From assembly GCA_030765055.1 (NCBI GenBank), contig CM060958.1, positions 78,726,469 to 78,790,468 on the forward strand: DNA of 64,000 bases, given 5' to 3'. Below are positions 26,832 to 38,959 of the stretch, piece by piece; the stretch's first letter is position 1, and each line of letters opens with the position of its first letter. The stretch comes from Mantis religiosa (lineage: Eukaryota; Arthropoda; Insecta; Mantodea; Mantidae). The position numbers and the translations under genes are program-made. The notes beneath the pieces are model-generated. The model was not told the DNA's origin and searched no databases. It saw only the letters and a list, made by a program, of their open reading frames with translations.

Positions 26832-28401
26832 CACTGACTCCCATAAGTAATCGGACAGACTTCGCATTTCACTATGTAGTGCTCTATTAAGCAGGATAGA
26901 TTATGTGTATCAATCTCGAGGTACTCCTTTTATTAAGCAAAAATCATTTGCTATGAATATCCATTTTAGAGACTGAAAATGTGGCTAAACTAAGAGCTTC
27001 CCCATAAAACCTTGTTTACATCATGAGTTTACTATACAAAAAGAATCGGAAAGCACAAATTAAATGGAATACAAACGAGTAGGTGGTCTGTCAGTAGACA
27101 AAACAACATCGTAGAAGAAGTACGTCAACTGTGCACCAAAAAGAAGGCAAGAGAATAGTATGGGGCCCAGAGGTAAGCAGAGTACCTTTGACAGAGACAG
27201 TTAGTGATCTATCACTATGAAAATAACAAAAAATACCGGGAAATAGGGGAGATTGTGAATCTCAGCAAAAGTACAGTTAATGACAATTCACCAGTATAAG
27301 TATGAAGACAGAATTGAATCTCGAGTAAAGCCAGGGCGACCAAAACTTCTTACTGATAGGCAGGAGTCTTATGTTATGCGAAAGGTAAAACGGAATCCGC
27401 GTATAAATGCTCCGGTAATTTGTGCTGAGATTCAGGAAGAACTGGGACTGACAATAAGCGCTGAAGCGGTCAGAAGTGCTGTCGCGTAGCTACGTGGTCG
27501 CGTAGCCAGAAAACAGCCATACATTTTCAGCAAGAGTAAAAGGAACCGATTACAATTTGCTAAAGACTTTGTAAACAAGACAACCGATTGGTGGGTCCAA
27601 GTTATTTTTTGTGACTAAGGCAAATACAATCTTGCTGGTTCCGATGGCAGGGTGGTTGTGTGAAGGAAACCAAACACGGAGCTGGAAGAGCGCAATTTAC
27701 AAGGCACAGTCAAACATGGCGGAGGGAGTATATTGATGGGGCTGTATTTCCTCTACGGAAGTGGGAAAGCTGGTGTTCATAGACACCACCATGAACAAGG
27801 AAGACTATTTCAGCAAAATTTAAAACAAAGTTCAGAAGTGATGGGTATTTTGGAGAGCTTCTCATTTAATCAGAATAATGATCCGAAGCATACATCGCAC
27901 ATTGTGTAGCTATGGTTACTTTACAACTGTCCTCATGTACTGCTCCATTCTCGGGATCTTAATCCCATAGAAGCAGTATAGGATAAACTGGAGAAGGCCG
28001 TGCGGAAGGCCCCATCACCTCCAAGCAGCACTTGAAGGAGAGGTTGCAAGAGAAATGGGGCAAAATTTCTACAGCCTACCTGAAAAACCTGGTTCACAGC
28101 ATACCAAATAGGCTGCGAGAAGTACTAAAAAGAAGAGGGAGAGCTACGAAGTACTAAGTCTATTTTGTTTCACACTCAAGTTATGTCCGATTACTTTTGA
28201 GGGCCAAAAAATGCCATAGTTATTTTTAATTCTTAAAAAGCACGCATTATATAATTTTTATGTGATATAACATTACTTTTCTTACAAGAACGAATCATGT
28301 AACTGTTGATTATCATTAATTTCAATGAAATAGCACATCAAATGTTGATATCCACTTTCAAAACTTAGTACTCTTCCTTTGTTCGATTATGGGAGTCTCT
28401 G
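26832..28401 (+). mobile_element. Tc1-family DNA transposon, decayed
   Basis: Terminal inverted repeats start CACTGACTCCCATAA on the left and, read inward from the right, CAGAGACTCCCATAA. TA lies immediately outside both ends (26830-26831 and 28402-28403), the Tc1/mariner target duplication. Total length is 1,570 bp, close to full size for Tc1. A second sub-terminal inverted match (AGTAATCGGACA) sits at about 26847 and 28186. Confidence 0.85.
27260..28160 (+). pseudogene. Tc1-like transposase, multiply interrupted
   Basis: The 27280-27489 frame holds the paired-type helix-turn-helix region with a GRPKLLT linker. The catalytic domain follows, interrupted by stops: VIFCD then a stop at the first Asp (about 27610), GSDGRVVV, KHGGGSILM, and NDPKHTSH at the second Asp (about 27880). 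RDLNPIEAV at the third acidic position (about 27950) is followed by a stop. At least four stops or frame breaks make it non-functional. The family and residue order identify a DD34E-type Tc1 transposase. Confidence 0.85.
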
Positions 28402-29627
28402 TATGTGTTGCAGTACAATTCCCGAAAAGTTACCTTGTGATTGACGTTGCTGCTGCCAAGTACCATCTCAGTACCCCGTTGCCGTATTTACTAGCTGTCG
28501 GTATGAGTAGCTGCACTCCCTGGTCATCTAATGTCTTTGATATATAAGAGAAATTAAAGTTTTTAATAAATGTACAGCTTAAAATGATTAAATGCTTACG
28601 AATCTGTATAACATTTTCGAATCAAATGCTTGCAAAGAAATAATCATCAGTACAATGCATATGTAAGAGTGCGTAAATTTCCACTGAACCCGTAGCTGTA
28701 GCAACGTGATAACTTCATGTTTCTGACAGTGATGCTTTCTTATTACTGATAAGCGAGCAGCCTGATTAGCTCCTGCATAGCTGACAAATGTCGCACAAAT
28801 GTCAAACGTAAGGTTAAATTGCACGCGATGTAGACTCTGTCCTCATTTCTATGACTAGGAATCACTATGTCTTTGAGAAGGGGTACTTTGACTTTTAATT
28901 CTCAAGATCCTCCTTTTATGTAGAATGACCAATATGCACAATGATGGTTTTCGCATCTTAAGGTCCATTCACTTTGTTACCTACTGCAGAAAATAACTCG
29001 CTCCTTAGAGAGAAGAAAGTTTGTCATGAGAAGCCTTAGTTTATGACTAGCATACGAGGATGTGTGTAATTTCTACGTTTAAAACATGTTTGTTCGTATC
29101 TAAAAATAGTTACAAGTGCCCCTCATTTTGCAATAAACAAATAAGACAGCAAGAGCAAGGGAAATAGCTATACCTATCATTATAAAATTTCCACCTGATT
29201 ATTTTAATCAGATTTACGAACATTTCTGATTCTTTTATCTGATATTTTGGATGCATCTTACAACTTTTCACAGTTATAAGTTACACACTCGACTTTCTTT
29301 ACTGGTTTAAACTACTGTTGTGTTACTGACATGAGGAGAAAATTAGCTTGAGGTCCTGAAACAGCTGGTATTATATTTATGACAGACACAAAATGTCATG
29401 AATATAAGTGAAAGACAAATTACTAACACAATCCATCACTTCCGCTTGCTATCGTATTATTAATGTTGTAATTTTGGTCCAGTATTTCAAACTGTCACTT
29501 CATTAGCTTTCCGTGTGTCTGTAAATAATGTAATTCAAAGCTAAGAGTTCAATTAGCCTACTGTGTCACTTCACTAATGCGAAATAGTTTCACTGTCAAA
29601 TAAGACCTGAAGCTTTCCTGGCGACAA
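28402..29627. other. no gene seen
   Basis: AT-rich sequence without supported genes or repeats. Confidence 0.5.
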
Positions 29628-29667
29628 ATATGCTCAAGTTGTTCTCGGGAAGCAAGCCAGGTGAAAA

Positions 29668-29716
29668 GACGATTAGTAATTGACGTTTTGGAGTGTGTAT
29701 CTCTCCCATCATCAGG
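29668..29716 (-). ncRNA. hammerhead-ribozyme-like relic (left arm)
   Basis: Read on the minus strand: CCTGATGA, a stem II formed by GGAG/CTCC, then AAAACGTC, an AT-rich short hairpin and GTC. This is the order of a type I hammerhead ribozyme, but the invariant GAAA is AAAA here. Hammerheads are known in Penelope-like elements. This copy is probably inactive. Confidence 0.4.
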
Positions 29717-29889
29717 ATATTTATTAAATATTATAACCGCAAATGAATAACTGGATATAAAACAACTATAAACAAAGACAAACCACTATCAAAATTGACA
29801 TTACTGAACAAAAGACTCTTTTCAGTAAATTAAGCGCCAGGGCAGGAGATGGCGTGAGTATAGAAAATTAATTGGGTCAAAGAGACATA

Positions 29890-30540
29890 ACTACTTAGCT
29901 TGATTATCAAGCTGTATTGATCTGTGCTTCTTAAGGCGACGGATTTTCATTTTAAGGCCCGTTTCTAAGAGGAGCTGAACTGAAATCCAGCATGCTCCTC
30001 TCGGAGGAAATAGCCAAAGCCTCCTTAATTCTCCGCTCCCAGTAACTGTTGCATATTGCAAAGATGGTCGTCTCCCGAAAATTGGCTCTATGGTCGTTAT
30101 CAAAACAATGCTCTGCCAGTCCAGACTTCTCAGGTTGCATTAAACGAATGCTCCGTTAAAGTTCGTTTATTCTGGCAGCTATAGTCCTTCCAGTTTGTCC
30201 TATATACGGTGTCCCACATTCACAGGGAATGCGGTACACTCCCGGAACTTGGAAGTTCAGTTTGTTTTTGATGGTATCAACAGATATTTAATCTTCGGAG
30301 GTGGGTTATGGATGGTCCTGATGTATTTGGTGAGAATTCTGCTGATTCTGCCGATAGGTTGACGGTAATGGGATGCAGGCTTTAGCGGTAGGCTTATCTG
30401 ACGCTTGCTGTATTACAGGTTTCCCTTTCCTATCTTAGGTGATCGAGGCTTCAACGTCATATTCGGAGTAGCCGTTTTAACGGAAAGGGAGTCTCAGGTG
30501 CTGTAATTCCTACGTTAAGTGTCTGGGATCAGAGATAGAC
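29890..30540 (-). pseudogene. Penelope-like reverse transcriptase end and GIY-YIG endonuclease
   Basis: On the minus strand the region around 30250-30180 encodes VYRIPCECGTPYIGQTGRTI, a GIY-YIG endonuclease core with the preceding Cys pair typical of Penelope-like elements. It is followed downstream by KSGLAEHCFDNDH and an ERRIKEALAI helix (about 30130-29980). Upstream, 30540-30300 is the complement of the reverse transcriptase C-terminal segment of the neighbouring plus-strand copy. Frames are broken (stop around 30160), so it is inactive. Confidence 0.75.
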
Positions 30541-30559
30541 AATATGTAATTTGGCCACA

Positions 30560-31020
30560 TGGATCAGACACTTTGCCTAGCTTTCTTGCGCATCTCAACA
30601 GCCTTCGACCTCAAAATACAGTTTACCATGGATGTGGAGAAGGGTGGAATTCTTCCATTCCCGGACATTCTTGTTTCAAAAAAAGAGCAACGGTACACTG
30701 GGGCATGCTGTATACCGCAAGCCTACACACACCCATCTCTATCTGAACGCTCATAGTTTCCATTATAAGTCTCAACGACTGGGAGTTCTCAATACACTGG
30801 CCCATAGAGCTTTATCTATCTCTGATCCCAGCCACATAAAACAGGAATTACAGCACCTGAGACTCACTTTCCGTCAAAACGGTTACTCCGAATATGACGT
30901 TAAAGCCTCGGTCACTAAAGCTAGGAAAGGGAAACCTGTAATACAGCAAGCGTCAGATAAGCCTACCGCTACAGCCTGAATCCCGTTTACCGGCAATCTA
31001 TCCGGCAGAATCAGCAGAAT
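30560..31020 (+). pseudogene. Penelope-like reverse transcriptase C-terminal fragment
   Basis: The 30632-30979 frame contains YRKPTHTHLYLNAHS, LGVLNTLAHRAL and LRLTFRQNGYSEYDV, a signature of the thumb/connector part of Penelope-like reverse transcriptases. The catalytic YADD-type region is absent: the fragment is 5'-truncated where it meets the opposite copy. A stop at about 30979 precedes the remaining RT sequence (GRISRILAKF). Confidence 0.75.
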
Positions 31021-31044
31021 TCTCGCCAAATTTAGCATCAGGAT

Positions 31045-31095
31045 TACGCACAATGCGAGAGATGCACACTCCCGAAACGTCGATTTTTAATCGTC
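31045..31095 (+). ncRNA. hammerhead-ribozyme-like relic (right arm)
   Basis: The plus strand has ACTCCCGAAACGTC, then the short hairpin CGATT/AATCG and a GTC, matching the 3' half of the left-arm motif with an intact GAAA box. The CTGATGA box is replaced, so the core is incomplete. Confidence 0.35.
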
Positions 31096-31309
31096 TTTGC
31101 TTCCCGAGAACAACTTGAGCATAGTTTTAATGTCCACTATCACTTCAATTTCATCGGTAACAGAGTGGCACAACAAAATACACGCGATGCAGCTTCTTCT
31201 TCCGGAGATACCTCGCCGGTAAGTCGTACGCAAGTCACCAATCCTGTTCTGTAACAGCACTCAGTGCAGTTCACTATAGCCACCAATTCGCTCGATCAGC
31301 CTCTGAATC

Positions 31310-31368
31310 ACACTCACTCACTCACACTCACTCACTCACTCACTCACTCACTCACTCACTCACTCACT
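31310..31368. repeat. (CTCA)n satellite, short
   Basis: About 14 CTCA units with one slip. The His-Ser-Leu-Thr open frame across it is repeat-derived. Confidence 0.9.
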
Positions 31369-33669
31369 TGCTTCGTGAGATTTACTTTGCTTTGTTCATC
31401 CACTGACTTCCTACGCGAGACTTGCTTACTCGCCGGACTCCCTGACTTGCTTCGCTGGACTCACTCCTTAAGAAATCCTCAAGACCAATTCACCTTGCAA
31501 GAGCGCACGCTTATGTAGCCGTAGGGACCTTCTAGAACGTTGGAGGTGTCGAAATATACATAAAGTTCTAGTTCTCTGCAGTAGCGCTTACCGTGTTTAC
31601 ACTTAGTGAGCGCGCGACTTATCTTTTTATGGTTCCGACTGCCCGGAGCCCATCTCCCAGTAACCTTGACGTAGCCGCTGGTCACAATATATTGATTTTA
31701 TAAGCTGTATAAAACTGTTTTATTTAATGCCAATTATGCAGATGTCCTTAAAATAACGATTTTGGCACTCATAATGGGACGTAGAATTAAGACCTATAAT
31801 TGAGGTATTTTTTTAGAGTTTTGAGAAAACTACATTTTTCTTTCTGTCTAAAAACCCGTCTGTGTTTATTTTACAATATTTCTGAAGCTTTAGCTTTAAA
31901 ACTGATTTTGGAAAGTCCGTACACTGGTTTAATAAGAGTTTGCGGTGTTTCAGTTTTCACATGTGAAGGTCTCTATGAAATATCTGAGTGGACAAGATAA
32001 ATTGCCTCTGTATAGGTATGTGTGGAGACAAAACAATTGTCAGAAGTGAAGTAAAGAGGGAATAAAAGGCCCTGATAACATACATGCTTCATATGCACTA
32101 AGGAAACCCAGTCAATCATGAACAACAATGTCGTGGCTTCTCACAGTAGAAAGAGACTCACACAAGGTGAACCCACAAAGCAACGGAAAGGGAACACATC
32201 TCGTCACGGAAATGTGGTGAGCCAGTAGTACACTCTTCACGGGATGTACGAGCTACATTGTCATTCCTCAACACAATGTCAGCACATCCATCTTTCATAA
32301 TGGGAGCTTTGCATTGCAAAAAAGTATGGTGTGCGCCCTCATATGATTTTCTCTACTCAGTTCTCTGCATAATATCGTGAAAAGGGCATATTCTTTCGTC
32401 TAGTTCATGTAAAACGAAGTAAGAAATAATTTTGTATTTCCTTATGGATATATTGAAAATATATAAATTTAGTAGGCTTAAGAAATACTCAAATATTTAA
32501 TTGCTGTTCAACTATTTTGAAATTTATTTGTATTTCCGTGATCAGTACATAAAAATACGAATAACGATTTCCTACTTAAGAAAAGTATCAGCATTTGAAA
32601 ATTCAAACCAAATTTTCAAAATGAAGAGGACCTCTGGGATTTCTTCTATAAATTCAAGATGTGCATTTCAGTTTTCATGAAAATATATTAAACATGCTGA
32701 TCAAAATCTTTAAAGCCATTTTTGAGAAAATGGAAAGATGTTAAAAATATTTCATTATAAGGATACCCATCTGTAAAAATTGGCCAAAAAGTGCAAAAAA
32801 TGACAAAAATTTTGTTTTGCCTAATTAAATAGAGTAATCTGTGCACCTCAATGTTCTATTATTTTTAATGTCATGCAACCCTTTAAAAATTGTGTCATAT
32901 GACTGTTTAAGTGGGTCACTGTAAGTGGGCACAGTGCTGATTTTCTCCTGTTTTTAATTTTCAGCGCTTTTCAGAATATAAATTGCTCCACACGATGCAG
33001 TTATCAAACTAGAAGCTTGAACATTTTTGTGCCTGGATAAAAGCGGCACCAAAGGAAATTTATGAGATGATTTTTTTATAATGTCACCAATGTTTGTGCA
33101 ATTAAATAACAAAGCACATATTTCCACAAGTAAATATTAAAAATTAATAAAAGGAGAATTGAATAATTTTGTTTATCCTAAACCAAGGGTCAGATTAAAA
33201 TTACATCTCATAAATTTACTAATAATATCTTTATGCGTATAACCGCAAAGTATTATTTTTCTGAAACTGAAATTACATCATGTGGAACAGTTTAATGAAA
33301 TGGCAATAAAACACTATAAATATATTGATATCACAAGAACTATTTTAGACAAATGTCTGAAGATTGGTATGCGAACTATTGATAATACTGCAATAATTTT
33401 GTTTAAGTTTCAAGTCGATCCAAGCAAAATTGTGTTTTTATGATTTTCACAGATAAAGGGAAGTTTGAGTTCAGAAATTGTTGAAAATTTTGGTGTTACA
33501 TAGTAATCACAAATACGGCCTTTTACTACAAGTTATTTTATTCCGTTACCTTGAAACGTGCATTTTAAGCTGAATCTAGCTAATACATTTATGGTGAAAT
33601 ACAATACTTTATTTAGTATGTGGTAGGGAAAGTAAAACCTAAGTTTGATATTACATGGAGAGATTTTTA
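31369..33669. other. AT-rich intergenic sequence, no gene
   Basis: Very AT-rich from about 32400 onward, with no supported gene. Frames at 31479-31685 and 31800-32000 show no domain. Confidence 0.55.
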
Positions 33670-33960
33670 AGGCTAAGGTCTGCTCATCTGGGAATTCTTA
33701 GAAGAGATAGGGTTAGGAACACTGTAATGGAAGAAAATATTACTGAAGAAATTCAGAGGTATCAAACACGATAGAAAGAACATGTTGTGCGAATGTCCTC
33801 TTCAAGATATCCACGGCAAGCTTTATTTTATGAACCTTCAGGAAGACGATGTGTTGGAAGACAACGGGAGAGTTGGAGCGACCATTTTTTTAGCTTCGGA
33901 AGAGGTCTGAAGGCCTAAACCTTGTGAAGAGGAACAAGATATGATAAAAGACGAAAGTCG
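33670..33960 (+). pseudogene. LINE reverse-transcriptase C-terminal fragment
   Basis: Across stops and frame changes the plus strand shows RRDRVRNTVMEENI, KEHVVRMSSSRYPRQAL, and GRRCVGRQRESWSDHFF. This is the arrangement (basic helix, H-V-x-R-M, then a GRR..GR....W motif) found after the RT domain of many arthropod LINEs. It is a short, dead fragment with no neighbouring LINE parts. Confidence 0.55.
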
Positions 33961-35404
33961 ACACAGTTTACTTGTGGGGCCATGTTTGCTGCATTTGGTT
34001 TACTTCACTTGCAAATATTCTTTCAAGCCTTCCGTGTTAAAATTGTAATATTTCTGTATATGCAAATTGTTGATGGGCAGAAAAAGCCGTTGAATATTTA
34101 CATCAGATATTTTATTCCAAGTGACATAGTGCGGCTATGTTCCGAATAATTGTGCAATTATTACAGTTAAATACAAATATTAACAGACACAAAATGAAAT
34201 TTTATTTGGCATATAATCGGTCACAAACTTTCTATGCTTAATAGCTTTGAAACATATTTCTCAGAAAGAAATCATCAGTTTATCCAATTTCATGAAGAAT
34301 CATTGTAACAAAAAGTATAGTCTAATATTTTTAGGGCCATCTGCCTGAGGACGTGGCTTCCATCAAAAGGTTTTGACATCTATTTTAAAAAATATATTAC
34401 CTTTAAAACCAAGGCGTTGGTCAATTTTGAATCAAGTTTGCGGCAAATTCGAAATTGATTATATTCCTGGCGCTACCTACGTGAAAACGATTGCGTCGAT
34501 AGAGGGAGATGAGGTGGCTGTTAGGGTCGAGTTTGCCGACGGTAAGAGGAACGTTTTCCGGTAGGCTCGAGCCGGTTATTAGATTCCCAACCTCATCTTC
34601 ATATAGACAACAATGTACCTGCCGGCGATTTCTCAATCTCCTCTTGCTTTCTTTTACACCATCTAACGTCAACTACCACACCTTCAATGCACTTTATTTT
34701 TAGCACTGCCACAATATCACTTCTAGTTTATTTCCTGTTGATAAAGTAATAACATTATTCATTAAAAGCTTAGGGGAAGATGAAATCGCAAACATTGCCG
34801 AAAATAACTTTCTTTCTGCTTTTAGAGCTTCCTCTTTAATTTTATGTAACTATACTTTATCATTGTAGACACAATTGTTATAATTTACATGTCTTTAAAC
34901 TGCATCTGGTATTTTGCACTAAGAATCCTACACCATTTCGCAGACAAAAATGTTGCATAAGTGATACCTACTTTGTATTAGTGCGGTGAATCTTATCCCT
35001 AGGTTTAGGGGAAATTTTACTCTATAAATTAGTGAGCTTCAAATCATGTGGTTTCTTTCTTTACAGATTTTATTTTCTCACTTTGCTTCGAGTACTATAT
35101 TTTGATATAAATTACCCAGAAGCTATCGATGAAGGTATATTAATCTTAGGATGATAATTACATATCCTCATATGTATCTTAAGGTTTAATTATAGGTCCA
35201 TACTTAAAAATACGATCAGAAACACTACACTTAACGAAACACTTCCTTCCATTGCATTATATGAAATATTAATCTCTTCATAAATAGAAGTAACAACATT
35301 CCACAAAAACGTTATACTAAAAAATTTACAAACTCAATTCATTATTAAGAAATTACAAAATCACAATATTTTATCCGGTATTATCGAAGGTTTGTTAGCT
35401 ATAA
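33961..35404. other. no gene seen
   Basis: AT-rich. A 63-codon frame at 34373-34564 has moderately protein-like composition but no recognised domain or splice context. Confidence 0.45.
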
Positions 35405-35413
35405 AACTTGACT

Positions 35414-35933
35414 ATTAGATAGATAGAGTCAACATGAAAATTTCAATGCCATGGCCGGGATTTGAACCACGGATCTCCTGGTTTCCGTCCAGTCGCTCTT
35501 ACCCATTGAGCTACCATGGCCAAAGTGCCGTCCTGACATTAAATTCTCCAATTGACTCATATATTAATTACCCCGGTAGACCACTAGAGGCTCTTGCATT
35601 CGAGATACACCATTTGTGGCGACTTACTATCGTAAGTACCTCAGTCTCAGGTTTCATCATTTAACTCTTATTAGTTTAGTTAATGGATGGAAATTAATCA
35701 TTGCTTCACACTAGCCGTGTATAGGCTAAGATCTTTGATAGAGTCAACATAAAAATTTCAATGCCAGGGCACGTTGGCCATGGTGGCTCAATGGGTAAGA
35801 GCGACTGGCCGGAAACCAGGAGATCCGTGGTTCAATTTCCGGCCATGGCATTGAAATTTTCATGTTGATTCATCTATCAAAGATCTTAGCCTATACACGG
35901 CTAGTGTGAAGAAATGATTAACTTCCATCAATT
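35414..35933. repeat. fold-back tRNA-related SINE, full copy
   Basis: 520 bp between a 9-bp target duplication AACTTGACT (35405-35413 and 35934-35942). It opens with an antisense tRNA-like head (35454-35522). A body follows that includes TTGTGGCGACTTACTATCGTAAG. It closes with a palindrome of about 100-bp arms around a sense tRNA-like head at about 35778-35850: A-box-like TGGCTCAATGGGTAAGAGCGAC and B-box-like GGTTCAATTTC. Same architecture as the polB insertion at 46950-47438. Confidence 0.85.
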
Positions 35934-35942
35934 AACTTGACT

Positions 35943-36980
35943 TTATATTCACAATTTCTAATCCTAAGGTAACGTAACTGTAATAACTTAGTCTAATCTA
36001 ACCTAACGTAACTATAAGCTTAAGTCGTCCACTGCAAAATTGATCTAATCTAAATCATCATATCCCAACTTAGGTAAGCATATAGAATCCTGTGCTATCA
36101 AAACCCAACGTAAATTAGAAATACCTACTCTAAATCATCCAATGCAAGCTTACCTAATGTGATTCTTCCCTTCCAGCTGAGACAAACCTTCAGCGTGCAA
36201 TCCTATCCAACTCTAACCAAGCCTAAGAATATAATTCGTTACATACTGATACAGATATTGAGTTTGCAATTATACCCAATGGTAAATTTACTCAAACTAC
36301 TTTATTTCATTATAACTTGGACATTAATTATCATTTTGATCCCTCGATCAACTGAATGTTTGAATTCCGTAAGCTATTTCACTTTAACAGAGCTTACGTT
36401 ACTTTAGAACGAATCTGAAGTTGTCGATGGATTCAGGAGAGGAAAATGCTTGTTATTCGGCTCCAAACTTGCTATATCCAAATCAGTTTTTAAATATTTA
36501 ATTACCAGCTTAATCATGTAATTGGAATTTAATTTATCGATGGCACGCGTCTTCTAATGGCGGCACATTTAATATGGAAATAAAGCAAGAGCTTCAAATC
36601 TTGGCTCTCTGTCAGCACCATTTCATTCAAAAAGATTCAAGGTTTTATCCTTATGCAATACCTGCCAGACACACATCACGAATGCTCTAGCCAGAATGTT
36701 GGCTTTCATGGCCGAAATGACAGTTATCCAGCATCCTTACTTTCTTCACGATGTTGAGTGGGCACACGTTCTATAACCTTCTATGGATAGGATTTAATCT
36801 GGATGTATTCTAATTCGCCCACGGATCCTCCTTAGATCATCTGTGGCTACAACCCTTCACGAGTAAGGGATGAAGCGAAGGAAACAACACGAAGCTACAG
36901 GCAGCAACCAAACAGTCCTCAGAAACTGTGAAGTTTAAGTCCGAGGTCTACCCTCCTCCCCATCGACAACAATGTCAAGA
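35943..36980. other. no gene seen
   Basis: AT-rich, with CTAACCTAACG-like words around 35960-36030 and no gene supported. Confidence 0.5.
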
Positions 36981-37435
36981 CGGGATAGAAGTGGATACGC
37001 CACTTAAGCGCGTCAACCCATCAGGGAAGACTTCCGAAAACCTCGGTGGGGCCGCCTGGTGATCTAGCACACCTATTAGCTCTGCAGGCTAGTACCCGGG
37101 ACTTTTTTGGCAACCCTCTGCGCCCTCCGGGCGGCAGAGGCCTGGCCGGAGTTACCCGATCTCTCGCGTGTGTTGGGAACATGCTGCTTCCTCGAGTCCA
37201 ACCCAATCCGAACAACTCCCATTCAGGACGTGCTCGGCAGTTCGGCCCGAGGTTCCTATGGTAACATCGGAAGTACTGCGAGTGCTACGGGTTGCAGCGC
37301 TCGCAGCACAGCACCTGAAGGGGATGGATCCGCTGCCGTAGGGGAAGCCTTCAGGGACTCTCAGAAGACCCTAAAAGTTCCAGGCCTGAATACTCTCCCA
37401 ATCCCGGAGGTGTCTAGAGAGAGTAATGAATGATT
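36981..37435 (+). repeat. dispersed repeat family A, copy 2
   Basis: Matches 763-1105 through about 37330 and extends to 37435 in the same open plus frame. Conserved residue strings (DLAH, LLALQ, STRD, PPGGR, RVQPNPN) suggest a decayed transposon coding or leader region of unknown type. Confidence 0.6.
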
Positions 37436-38631
37436 CATCGATTAAGCAGTCCTCTAGAGGTCACTGGGTATAGTGCTTCTTTTGAACAAGTATCAGCGCC
37501 ACATGTCTGGCACCACCATGTGCCACAAAACCTACTACATATCTGAAAGATGAGAAGGAAATGAAATGAAATTACTATTATGAAAAGGAAGTCGTAGTAG
37601 GCGAGAAAGCAGGGAAAAAAAAAAAAAAAATACAAAGTCAGAATGTGTGTCAACGAGAATCGCATCCGGTGCCTTCAAAATGAGAGCCTTGCATTTTACT
37701 GTAGATCGCTAGGATACTGTTTGATGAAATTTTATTAAACTTTATATCATTTATGGAAAATGCTATAGTATACTTGTTAAATCACTCTTCGTTTTACTTT
37801 TGGAGCAGTGTTTTATGTCCAGTTACGAGTATTAAAAATATACCTATACTATGACGTGTTCTGTTGATAATAATGCAAGTTTTTATTCTTGTTTTGGCTT
37901 TTAAAGCAGCGCTACTTCCCCTTTAAATGACTGAAAGGTCCCTGAGGATATATAACATAAGTATAAAAGAAAGAAAACCTGATACATATCCTGCAATCCA
38001 TACTATTACATGAATAAACAAACAAGCTCTGAACTAACTAAGGAGTGTCTTGTGAATGACACTTAATGAAGACTGTGCTCTACGAAGTATAATTCAGATG
38101 CAGTTAAGTTCCTGCAGTTCTTGCTAGGTCCAATTACTTTACTTCTTCTTGCGTACAGTATGCGACTTCCAAATGCGGAATTTCAAAGGTGATAAAGTAC
38201 ATTTCTGAATTAATGTACAGCAGTCATTATGCAGCTCGCTATCAGCAACCTATGTTTATTTATTAGTAATTTTCGCTCCTTTTGCATGTCAAGTTGAAAG
38301 TAGCAAAATGAAATTAACTTTGCACTAGGTATGCACTTTGAATACGTTTGATGTTCTATCTCAGGAAGTGGAGCTAATATCGTGACAAGCGCCGTGTTTT
38401 ATATTAGGTTTCGCATTACTGTGTCTTAAAAGTGATAGGGAAAGTAACCGTTGCGTTAGATGAAAATAAACTAAGTAGTAGGGAAGATCAAATATAAACG
38501 GGAATTTTAATATAAAGCTTTTGTTGGTAATAATTTTGAGGAGAGACTTTGTCAGGATCTTGGGGGGGACATCTCTAGAGGGGGTATTGCGCGCGTACGC
38601 ACCATGGAGAACAGGGCTGTGTCATTACGCC
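37436..38631. other. no gene seen
   Basis: AT-rich intergenic sequence with a 13-A run at 37615-37630. Confidence 0.5.
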
Positions 38632-38958
38632 ATGAGTGAGCAAGAGGTGCACACGTCTGTTGCGCAACGCATCATCATCTGATTTCTTATAAAAAAGGGC
38701 ACCAAACCTTAGGAAAATTTGAGACAGCCCTATGCACAGTTTGGAGAAGAAACACATTCGAAGACGGGAGTGCATAAGTGGGCTAAAGATTTTATAGCGG
38801 GAAGAGAAGCCTTTGAAAATGAACATCATAGGAGGAGACCGCGAACAAGCATTATTGCAGACGTTGCTATTCCTGACATTATTGAAGAAGGTCGGCGCAT
38901 AAAAATATCCACACAGACAGAAAATGGATGTGGATGCGCAGTAGCTTACCCGGATCAT
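38632..38958 (+). pseudogene. mariner transposase N-terminal fragment
   Basis: ATG at 38632 starts SEQEVHTSVAQR. After an in-frame stop and a second break the helix-turn-helix continues in 38719-38958 with QFGEETHSKTGVHKW and RRRPRTS, the DNA-binding region of a mariner transposase. It is cut off at the terminus of the next mariner element. Confidence 0.75.
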
Positions 38959-38959
38959 A

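Larger units (their letters stand above)
29628..31125. mobile_element. two Penelope-like element fragments head to head
   Basis: The segment is a large imperfect palindrome. Its outer arms are 29628-29716 and about 31045-31125 (TGCTCAAGTTGTTCTCGGGAAGC and complement). Its inner arms are about 30340-30535 and 30822-31020. The left half reads as a Penelope-like element on the minus strand: reverse transcriptase end, then GIY-YIG endonuclease. The right half reads on the plus strand: reverse transcriptase end only. Both halves keep the element's terminal sequence. Inverted, truncated pairs are typical of this retroelement class. Confidence 0.75.

Noticed and set aside
31264..31518. 84-codon frame with His-Ser-Leu-Thr repeats
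   Set aside because: It is the CTCA satellite translated.
34373..34564. Possible host exon of 63 codons
   Set aside because: No domain, no convincing splice pattern and no neighbouring exons.
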